Positions 16,676 to 24,699 of a DNA stretch of 37,013 nt are shown here, in pieces. How positions within the stretch are numbered: position 1 is the stretch's first letter; every line of letters starts with the position of its first letter. The position numbers and the translations under genes were made by a program. The DNA comes from Fibrobacter sp. (lineage in GTDB: Bacteria; Krumholzibacteriota; Krumholzibacteriia; LZORAL124-64-63): assembly GCA_020718045.1 (NCBI GenBank), contig DYDD01000001.1:1-37013 (forward strand), in the 5' to 3' direction. The notes under the pieces were generated by a model. It made no database searches. It was not told the DNA's origin and saw nothing but the letters and a program-made list of their open reading frames with translations.

Positions 16676-17731
16676 TCATAGGTAGCTCCTGACCGCCGAA
16701 ACCTTGAAGTACACCCAAACCTCGCGTCCCGGCGCCAACTCCAGTTCGTCCACCGAACCCCGCGTGACAACCGCGGAGATCCTCACATCAGCACAGGCGA
16801 CCGTGACCAGGAAGCCGTACTCGAAAGGTTGCAAGTCCACGATGTGGCCGGGATATCGGTTGCGGGCCGAGGTCGTCGGTTCGGACACGCCGAGCAGCAC
16901 CTGGCCGGAGGGAATCGCGAGAAACGTTCCCGGCACGACCGCTTCCGGCGTCTGGATCACCAGCTCCCCCACCCGACATGACGTTCCGCTGCCTCCGGTG
17001 ACCCGCAACAGATTGACCGTACCGGCAAACTCCGCGATGAAAGCGCAGTGCGGCTGCTGCAGGACCTCGTCCACGGCGCCCGCCTGCACCGCCCGGCCCT
17101 GGTCCATGACGGTCAAGGCGCCGGCAAGCGACAACGCATCCTGCACGTCGTGCGTAGCCACGATGACGGTGGTGCCGAGCGTGCGGTTGATCGCCAGGAT
17201 CAGCTCGCGCAGGCTCCGGCGCAGCGAGGGGTGCGACGAAGAAAACGGTTCGTCAAGCAGCAGCAGGTCCGGCCGTACGGCGACGGCCGCCGCGAGCGCG
17301 GTCCGCTTCCGTTCGCCGCCCGATAGCGAGTCGTGTCGGCGATCGGCGAGGTCCACGAGTTGCAAGAGGTCGAGCGCCTGAGCGGTGCGCTCGCGCAGCT
17401 CGGTTCCGCGGATGCCCCGGGCCCGCAGGCCCCAGCCCACGTTCTGCCGAATTGAGCCGCGCAGCAAGGTCGGCTCCTGCGGAACCGTCGCGGTTCGGCG
17501 GCGAACAGCCAACCGTGCCCGGCTCCGGGAAGGAACCGGCTGTCCGTCGACAAGGATCAGGCCCGAGGCGGGCTTCGTCAGCAGTCCCGCCAGCCGCAGC
17601 ACCGTCGATTTGCCGCAGCCGGTCGCACCCATCACGGCATGGATCGTGCCGCTGGCGACGTGCAGGTCGAGGCCCTGCAGACTGGCGCTGCGGTCATAGC
17701 GATGGTGTACCTCGACCAATTCAAGTTCCAC
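16676..17731 (-). CDS. tupC: Tungstate/molybdate ABC transporter ATP-binding protein
   Basis: Walker A GATGCGKST, LSGGERKR, LLLLDEPFS; C-terminal TOBE-like region; GTG start with GGGAGG RBS. Confidence 0.87.
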   Translation of the reverse strand: MELELVEVHHRYDRSASLQGLDLHVASGTIHAVMGATGCGKSTVLRLAGLLTKPASGLILVDGQPVPSRSRARLAVRRRTATVPQEPTLLRGSIRQNVGWGLRARGIRGTELRERTAQALDLLQLVDLADRRHDSLSGGERKRTALAAAVAVRPDLLLLDEPFSSSHPSLRRSLRELILAINRTLGTTVIVATHDVQDALSLAGALTVMDQGRAVQAGAVDEVLQQPHCAFIAEFAGTVNLLRVTGGSGTSCRVGELVIQTPEAVVPGTFLAIPSGQVLLGVSEPTTSARNRYPGHIVDLQPFEYGFLVTVACADVRISAVVTRGSVDELELAPGREVWVYFKVSAVRSYL

Positions 17732-18410
17732 GCGAGAGCCTCCCGGCGACGTTTGCCAGAAAAGTGACCGCCAGCGCAACCACCAACAGCATGATTCCCA
17801 GCGCGACGGCTTCGGCGTTGTCGCCGCGGCCGATGCCGAGGGAGATCGCGGTGGTCAGGGTGCGCGTGTGGCCACGGATATTGCCGCCGACCATCATCGC
17901 GACGCCCACCTCGGAGACCGCCCGCCCGAACGCCATGAGCACGACGGTGGCCCAGGCATGCCTCGCCTGCTGAACCACGACCAGGGCAGCCTGCAGGCGA
18001 CTCGCGCCAAGGCCCAGGGCGGTGTCGCTCACTCCGCTCCCCACTCCCCGCAACGTGGTGATCGCCAGTCCCATGACGACCGGCGCGATCAACAGCGCTT
18101 GCCCGGCCACGATGGCCTGGGGCGTGAACAGGAGGCCGAGGCCGCCCAGCGGCCCGCTGCGCGAGAGCACGAGGTACACCAGAAGGCCGATGAGCACGGT
18201 CGGCACGCTGTAGAGAGTCTGCACGAGACCGATCAGCGCGCCCTTGCCGCGAAAGCTCGTGAAGTGGATCGTGGCCGCCAGAGGCCCGAACAGCAGGCAC
18301 GACAGCACAGTCGCGCTGCTCGAGAGCAAGAGCGTCCGCAAGGTGATGTCCATCACCTCGGGATCCAGGGCCGCTATCCGTCGGACGGCTTCGACAAGAA
18401 GCTCTCTCAT
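17721..18410 (-). CDS. tupB: Tungstate ABC transporter permease
   Basis: TupB-like: TLYSVPTVLIGLLVYLVLSRSGPLG, FGRAVSEVGVAMMVGGNI; about 230 aa. Confidence 0.87.
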   Translation of the reverse strand: MRELLVEAVRRIAALDPEVMDITLRTLLLSSSATVLSCLLFGPLAATIHFTSFRGKGALIGLVQTLYSVPTVLIGLLVYLVLSRSGPLGGLGLLFTPQAIVAGQALLIAPVVMGLAITTLRGVGSGVSDTALGLGASRLQAALVVVQQARHAWATVVLMAFGRAVSEVGVAMMVGGNIRGHTRTLTTAISLGIGRGDNAEAVALGIMLLVVALAVTFLANVAGRLSRGT

Positions 18411-19285
18411 CGCGTCGGATCGCTGCCGCAATCCGTGCCGGCGCACGGCGTGAATAGTCTCGAGCCGGGGCTCTCGCAGCCGTAAGCGCCGATCAGGTCC
18501 TGGCCGGCATCACCCGTCAGGAAGGCGGACAACGCCGCCGCGCCTTCGGGGTTGGCGGCCCTGGTGCAGACGATCACGGCGTACACGTTCAACAGGGCCT
18601 CGCCCCGGATGACGATCGGCATGAGGTCGAGGTCGTCGCGGTAGGCAAGGAACGTGCCGTTGTCGGTCAGCGTGTAGGCGCCGAGCTGCGCGGCCATGGA
18701 CAAGGTGGAACCCATGCCGAGGCCGGCTTCGACGTACCAGCGGCCGGAGTCGCGAATCCTGACGGGATCGAGCCCGGCGGCCTTCCAGATGGACCTCTCG
18801 CGGGTGTGGGTGCCGGAGTCGTCGCCGCGGGAGACGAACGGATGCGTCGCCTTCTCGGACAACATGCGGAAGGCGTCTTCGGGCGAGAGGTCGCCGATTT
18901 CTGCGGGGTCGGTCGCAGGCCCGACGATCAAGAAATAGTTGTACGCGAACGCGACCCGCTCGCGGCCGTGCCTAGCAGCGATGAACGCCGCCTCCTGGGT
19001 CGGGCTGTGCGTCACCACGACGTCGACATCACCGCTGGCCCCCCATTCCAGGGCGCGTCCGGTGCCGGCGCAGATGAGGTCGAGATCGCACGCGGCCCCG
19101 GCCTCGAAGGCCGCTTCGAGAACCTCCCACAGTCCCGTGTCATAGAGACTGGTGGTGGTGGCGACCCTGACTCGTGGGGTCTCGGGTTTCGCCTGGGCCG
19201 GAGCGTGCGCTGGCAGGACGACCACGGACAGCAGCAGGAGGGCCGAGAGCATACGCCCCGGACCGGCGATCGACGAGCGCGTCAC
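18407..19285 (-). CDS. tupA: Tungstate ABC transporter substrate-binding protein
   Basis: Signal peptide; VATTTSLYDTGLWEVL, GTGRALEWGASGDVDVVVTHSPTQE, FAYNYFLIVGP; GTG start with AAGGAG RBS. Confidence 0.88.
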   Translation of the reverse strand: MTRSSIAGPGRMLSALLLLSVVVLPAHAPAQAKPETPRVRVATTTSLYDTGLWEVLEAAFEAGAACDLDLICAGTGRALEWGASGDVDVVVTHSPTQEAAFIAARHGRERVAFAYNYFLIVGPATDPAEIGDLSPEDAFRMLSEKATHPFVSRGDDSGTHTRERSIWKAAGLDPVRIRDSGRWYVEAGLGMGSTLSMAAQLGAYTLTDNGTFLAYRDDLDLMPIVIRGEALLNVYAVIVCTRAANPEGAAALSAFLTGDAGQDLIGAYGCESPGSRLFTPCAGTDCGSDPTR

Positions 19286-19351
19286 GGCTATCTCCTTACC
19301 GGCCGAGCGGGTATCCCCGCCCCCGGCGGAAACCGGAGAAGTGGACAGCAA

Positions 19352-20155
19352 CTATTCCATTTCCTCGCGACGGATCTTGTCCTTCCTTTCCGCAAGCTTG
19401 GTCAAGCCCAGGGCTACCGAACCGAGCACGACCGCCCCGGCCCCGGAAATGCCGCCGAGGGCGGGGCGTGTTTCGCGGTGCAGCGACCCGATCACGCCGA
19501 TGCCGGACTGGGGATTCTCCGGGAAACCCTCGTACTCCCTCCCGTAGGGAAGAACGTACAGGACGGAGCTGCCGCCCCCTTCCCTCAGACCGTACAGGAT
19601 CCCCTTCTTGTGTTTCCTGACACGCGCCCGGCCGATCCTCACCAACTCCTCCCTTTCTCCGAACAGGGTCGCTCCGGAGGGGCACGTGGTGACACAGGCG
19701 GGTTTCTTGCCGACCTTCTGTCGATCCATGCACATGGTGCATTTGCGGGCGATCGCGTACTCCTCGGAGAGCTTCGGGGCACCGAAGGGGCAGTTCTCGA
19801 CGCAGGTTCCGCAACCGAGGCAGAGCGCGGGATCGATGGAAACGACTCCGTACTCGTTGCGGGTGGCCGCCTTGGGTTCCGCGGGGCAGAGGCTGACGCA
19901 GGTCGGGTCCGTGCAGTGATGGCAGCGGCGCTGGGTGAAGGCCCAGACCAGCTTGCCGTCCAGGATGGTTTCCTCATGCATCTGCAAGAGGAGCCAGGTG
20001 TTGGCCGAGATCCATTTCGGGTTGGTGTAGGATGGCCCCTCGAACCAGCCGGAGCTTTCTCCTTGCAGGCCGTTCCACTGTTTGCAGGCCACCTGGCAGC
20101 CCCGACAGCCGGTGCAAAGCAGCGGATCGTAGAGAATGGCAGGATTCTTCAACAT
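19352..20155 (-). CDS. fdhB: Formate dehydrogenase beta (4Fe-4S ferredoxin) subunit with C-terminal membrane helix
   Basis: CTGCRGCQVACKQWN, CHHCTDPTCVSLCP, CLGCGTCVENCPFG, CTMCMDR...CVTTCPSGA; hydrophobic GAGAVVLGSVALGL near the C-terminus. Confidence 0.9.
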   Translation of the reverse strand: MLKNPAILYDPLLCTGCRGCQVACKQWNGLQGESSGWFEGPSYTNPKWISANTWLLLQMHEETILDGKLVWAFTQRRCHHCTDPTCVSLCPAEPKAATRNEYGVVSIDPALCLGCGTCVENCPFGAPKLSEEYAIARKCTMCMDRQKVGKKPACVTTCPSGATLFGEREELVRIGRARVRKHKKGILYGLREGGGSSVLYVLPYGREYEGFPENPQSGIGVIGSLHRETRPALGGISGAGAVVLGSVALGLTKLAERKDKIRREEME

Positions 20156-23151
20156 CAGGCCGTCCCTCCCTTCTGCACGTTGCAGAGGAAGACTTTGTAC
20201 TCCGGAATGGAGGTGTTGGCATCTCCCCAATGCCCGGTCAACCGGTTGGCCGGCGCGCCGGTGCTTTCGCCGATGAAGCCGAAATGCCAGGGCAGGGCGA
20301 TGCATTCCACCGACCGGTCGTTGACCCGGAAAGGCTGGATACGCCGGGTGACGTGGGCCCTGGCCTCGATGCGGCCTCGGGGACTCGACACCACGACCGA
20401 GTCCCCGTTCTTGATGCCGAGCCGCTCGGCAAGTTCGAGGGACATCTTGACGAACATGGCCGGCACCAGCTCATTGAGCAGGGTGATGTTGCGAGTCATC
20501 TGACCGGCTTGCCAGTGCTCCGACAATCGGTGGGTGGTGGCGATGATGGGATATTTTTCGAGGAACTCCTCGAAGTTCTCCGCGTTCTGCGTCGGGACCT
20601 GAAAGAGGACCGCGGCCGGGTTGTTCTGCGTCGAGGAGAGTCTGTTGCGCATGACGCTCTCCATCGGCTCGTAATGCTCCGGCAGCGGGCCGTCCACCAT
20701 TCCGCTGGTGGCGAAGAGACAGGCGACTCCTTCGGGGCGCATGATGAAGGGGCGCTTGTCCTGCGGGGGCCAGGGGCCGTCGGGGACATCGCCCAGCCAG
20801 CCGCCCTTCCCTTCATTGGCTGTGGGATCCCACTTGACCACCCACTTGTCGGGATTCCACGGCACTCCGTCGGGGTCGCACGAGGCCCGATTGTAGATGA
20901 TCCGCCGATTGACAGGCCAGCACCAGGCCCACTTGGGGTAGAGGCCGATCCTGTTGGCGGCGTCGGTCGGATCCCGCCGGGCCATCATATTGCCGGCGTC
21001 GGTGTAGCTCCCGGCATAGATCCAATTTCCGCAGACCGTGGTCCCGTCATCCTTCAACGCTGCGAAACTCGGGACCTGTTTCTTGGTGGTGTCGTCGTAG
21101 CCGTTGATCTCCCTGGCGACCTTGTGAACATCGATTCCCTCCTCGCCGCCCTCGTAGTCCCAGGCCAGGTTGACGATAGGATCGGGGAATCTGCCGCCTT
21201 CAGTGCCGTAGAGGCGTTTGAGCTCCCGGACCAGATGGTCCAGGATCCACAGGTCGGATTCGGCCATGCCCAGTGGTTCGACGGCCTTGTAGCGCCACTG
21301 GGCCCAGCGGCCGGAATTGGAGATGGACCCTTCCTTTTCGAAAGAAGCCGAGGCCGGCAGCAGGAAGACCTCGGTCCGGACGTCGGCCGGCGGGCCGCCA
21401 TACGGGTGATGCCAGAAGTTGGCCGTCTCCGTCTGCCACAGGTCCACAGCGACCAACCAGTCCAGGTTGGCGAGGGCCTGGGTTTCCCGATTGGTGTCGG
21501 GACCGCCCACGGCGGGGTTCTGTCCGAAGAAGAACGCCCCTTTGATCCGACCCTTGTCCATGTCCTCGAAGATGGCCATGTGCGAATGGTTCCCGCTTCG
21601 CTTGGGCAGCCAGTTGAAGCAGAAGTCGTTTTCCTTGGTCGCGGCGGCGCCGTACATGGCCTTCAGGTGGGAAACGATGTACTTGGGATAGTTCTGCAAC
21701 CAGTTGGCGCTGGTAGGATCCTTGGTGGCCGGGGTGCAGCGCTTGATGTAGTCGGCCAGGAGCTGGTCGGCTGCGATGGGAGTCTGCAGGTAGCCCGGCA
21801 GGATATGGAACAGAAGGCCGAAGTCCGTTGAACCCTGGACATTGGATTCGCCGCGCATCGCGTTGATGCCGCCGCCGGCGATGCCCATGTTGCCGAGCAG
21901 GGTCTGCAGGATGGCCCACGCGCGAACGTTCTGTGAGCCGACGGTGTGCTGGGTCAGACCCATGGCGTAGAGCATGGTTCCGGACTTGCCGGGTTGCCCG
22001 GTTTCGCAGAAGGCTTCGGACACGGCCAGGAAATCCTTCATCTCGCAGCCGCAGACATCGGCCACGGTCTCCGGGGTGTACCGGGCCACGTGGGCCTTCA
22101 GCACCTGGAACACGCAGTCGGGGGCCTGCAGGGTCGGGTCGGACCTGATCTGGCCGGCCTCGTCCTTCTGGTAGGCCCAGGAAGTCAGGTCATAAGCTCT
22201 CTTCTCGGCATCGAAACCCGAGAACAAGCCGTCGGTCAGCTTGAAGTCCGGGCTCAGGAGGAAGGAGGCGTTGGTGGCCCACTTGACGTAGGCCTCGTGG
22301 TACTTCTTGTTCTTGAGGGCGTAGCGGATCATGCCGTTGACGAAGGCGATGTCCGTACCCGGTCTGAGTTTGCAGTAAAGGTCCGAGCGGTTCGCGCTGC
22401 GGGTGAAGCGCGGATCGATGGTGATGATCCTGGCTCCGCGTTTCCTGGCCTCCAGGATGTGCTTGAAGGCTATGGGGTGATTGGAGGCCGGGTTGGATCC
22501 GGCGATCATGACGACATCGGCATTGGCGATGTCGTTCCAGTGATTGGTCATGGCTCCACGGCCGAACGATGCCGCCAGACCGGCGACAGTGGACGAGTGT
22601 CATATTCGGGCCTGGTGCTCGATGTTGATCAATCCCAGCGCCCGCATGGCCTTGCCGAGAACGTAGGCCTCCTCATTGTCCAGGGCGGCGCCGCCGAAAC
22701 AAGCGATGCCGGTGGTGCGGTTGACCACCTTGTCGCCGTCCTTCTCCTGGAAGGAAGCGTCGCGGGTGGCTTTCACCCGCTTGGCGATCTCGCGCAGGGA
22801 CCAGTTCCAGGGCTTCGGCACGAACTGCACGGACCCCGGCGCCCGGTAGAGGACCCGGGTCATGCGATAGGGATTCTCGAAGATCCGACTCAGGGCGGCG
22901 CCCTTGGAACAGAGCGCTCCCTGATTGATGGGGTGGTCGGGATCGCCTTCGGTGTTGACCACCTTGTCGGCGTTGACGGTGACGATGATCCCGCAACCGA
23001 CGCCGCAATAGGGGCAGATGGTGGTGGTTTCCTTCCCGGTCTTGATCCGGTCGGGCAACGGTACGGCTCCGCTCACCTTGGGTAGACCCAGCGTGCCCAC
23101 GGCCGTGACGGATCCCAGGATCTTGAGCACTTCCCGGCGACTAAGCGTCAT
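20155..23151 (-). CDS. fdhA: Formate dehydrogenase alpha subunit, selenocysteine-containing, Tat-exported (UGA at 22600-22602 read as Sec)
   Basis: Track ORFs 22600-23202 and 20155-22551 are in the same frame, separated by TGA; junction EHQARI-U-HSSTVAGLAASFGRGAM; CPYCGVGCG...CSKG cluster; Tat motif SRREVLK. Confidence 0.93.
22571..22587 (-). promoter_or_regulatory. Bacterial SECIS element
   Basis: GTCGCC-GGTCT-GGCGGC hairpin beginning 12 nt after the UGA; GGUCU loop starts 18 nt after the UGA. Confidence 0.85.
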
Positions 23152-24028
23152 GTTGCTTCCTTTCAACAGCGAGTTGCAAGGGCAGCGAAACGAGGTGGTC
23201 ATGGAGGGGGAACGGCGAGTCGGACTCAGGATGCATGGTGATCGGGAGAATGGTGCGGCATGCGGTGCAAAAGTCGATCCGATGGTGTTCTGAATGGTCC
23301 TGATAGAGGTAGCCTAGGGATTCCTGCCGGGTGTTTTCGCAGAAGGAGCATCTCAGCCGGGGGACCGTCCAGGGGAACTGGCATCTCCCGCAGATCAGGA
23401 TCTTGTGGCGGGACCGATGGTGGAAATACCCGTGGTAGGGTCGGCCGCCGCAGACCGGGCAGTGTTTTCTTCGCCAATCCTCCTGGCGGAAGCCGGCCAG
23501 TACCTGGCGGGCGAATGCATAGAGGAAGGGCTGGATGATGAAGCCGCCGAACAGCAATTCCGGCCGGGAATCGTTGGTCTTCGCTCGGAAATAGAGTCGG
23601 GCCCAGCGGATCTGTTCGTCGGGGCCCAGGTCCAGCAGGCGCAGCAGGTCTCCCAGCGCTTCCAGATCGGAGAAAGGCGGGGAGCGGAAGAGGCGGAGCA
23701 GTCGACGATGCTGCTGCTGAAGCGGGGCAGCTTCCCACTGGATCATGGTCTCGTCCAACAGGGGAATACCTGCATTCAGTCCCATCCTGTCATCCGTGGT
23801 GGACAGGACCGGTGAAATGACCGATCGCCAATTGGCGGCGGCCCGTGGGTAGGTATGCCATACCGCACGCAGGACCGAGTAGACGGTGGGGTCGATGACT
23901 GCTGGCGCCGTGCAGTCGAAGCGGCGTGCAGCATCGGCGAGCGCCGGCATCCGGATACGTACTTCCCGGGATGTTCGCATCGTCATCCGATGGTGATCGG
24001 TGTCCCTGATGTGTTCAGTCCGATTCAT
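23141..24028 (-). CDS. fdhE: Formate dehydrogenase accessory protein FdhE
   Basis: CPVCGGRPYHGYF, ICGRCQFPWTVPRLRCSFCENTRQESLGYL, DFCTACRTIL; GGAGG RBS; stop overlaps the fdhA start region. Confidence 0.88.
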   Translation of the reverse strand: MNRTEHIRDTDHHRMTMRTSREVRIRMPALADAARRFDCTAPAVIDPTVYSVLRAVWHTYPRAAANWRSVISPVLSTTDDRMGLNAGIPLLDETMIQWEAAPLQQQHRRLLRLFRSPPFSDLEALGDLLRLLDLGPDEQIRWARLYFRAKTNDSRPELLFGGFIIQPFLYAFARQVLAGFRQEDWRRKHCPVCGGRPYHGYFHHRSRHKILICGRCQFPWTVPRLRCSFCENTRQESLGYLYQDHSEHHRIDFCTACRTILPITMHPESDSPFPLHDHLVSLPLQLAVERKQHDA

Positions 24029-24082
24029 CACCGCCTCCATCAAGGAAGCCACCGGCAATTGATAATTAATTAACCGATTGTT

Positions 24083-24110
24083 AGTATAGGATGCGCGTCC
24101 TTAAATGCAA
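24083..24110 (-). promoter_or_regulatory. Sigma70-type promoter of the fdhE-fdhA-fdhB operon
   Basis: Minus strand TTGCAT-N16-TATACT in an AT-rich intergenic region. Confidence 0.5.
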
Positions 24111-24267
24111 CTACATAATCATCATTCATCACCTAAGATAAAAAGGATTGGAATCAAGAATTGGCTGTCGATGTCGGGATTCGGTCGTGGACGTAGGCCG
24201 CTCGTCCTACCACCGTTCCTGAGGCAGGACCCTCGACCGATAGGCTCGAATCACGTCGTCGAATTCA

Positions 24268-24285
24268 TTGTGTATATTTTCACAA
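24268..24285. promoter_or_regulatory. CRP/FNR-family-like operator
   Basis: TTGTGTATATTTTCACAA; TGTGT-N6-TCACA vs the CRP consensus TGTGA-N6-TCACA. Confidence 0.55.
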
Positions 24286-24399
24286 CATGCTAGTGTCGGC
24301 CGCGTTGCGTCCGGAGTCCTGCACAGGACACGGGCGGAACCAGTCAGTGCACAGTCGCCACGGTACACACTCCGACGCCTCACATCCCAGGAGGAAGCG

Positions 24400-24699
24400 A
24401 TGCTTCACGGCCCTGCCCGACACGCCGGCCCGGATCCCGCAAGCGGCTACAAGACCCGGCTCGGCGTGGTGATGTTCATCATCTACTGCGTCGTGTACAC
24501 CGGGTTCGTCATGTTGAACGTCCTGTCCGAGGGCCGGACGATGCAGGTGATCGTCTTCGGCGGCTTGAACCTCGCGGTGGTCTACGGCTTCGGTCTAATC
24601 GTCTTCGCTCTGGTCCTGGCACTCATCTACAATCGCCTGTGCACCCAGAAGGAACGCGAACTTTCAGGCTGCGACGGCGCAGAGGAGGTCGGCTCGTGA
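24400..24699 (+). CDS. DUF485 family membrane protein
   Basis: About 99 aa, two TM segments, VVMFIIYCVVYTGFVML...GFGLIVFALVLALIYNRLC; AGGAGG RBS; precedes an ActP-like symporter. Confidence 0.8.
   Translation: MLHGPARHAGPDPASGYKTRLGVVMFIIYCVVYTGFVMLNVLSEGRTMQVIVFGGLNLAVVYGFGLIVFALVLALIYNRLCTQKERELSGCDGAEEVGS

Noticed and set aside
20155-23202. FdhA as a pseudogene or two separate genes interrupted by TGA
   Set aside because: Frame is maintained, the TGA is at the known Sec position, and a GGUCU-loop SECIS follows with the expected spacing.
24105-24293. 62-aa + strand ORF in the AT-rich intergenic region
   Set aside because: Overlaps the fdh promoter and CRP-like box, no RBS, no recognisable domain.
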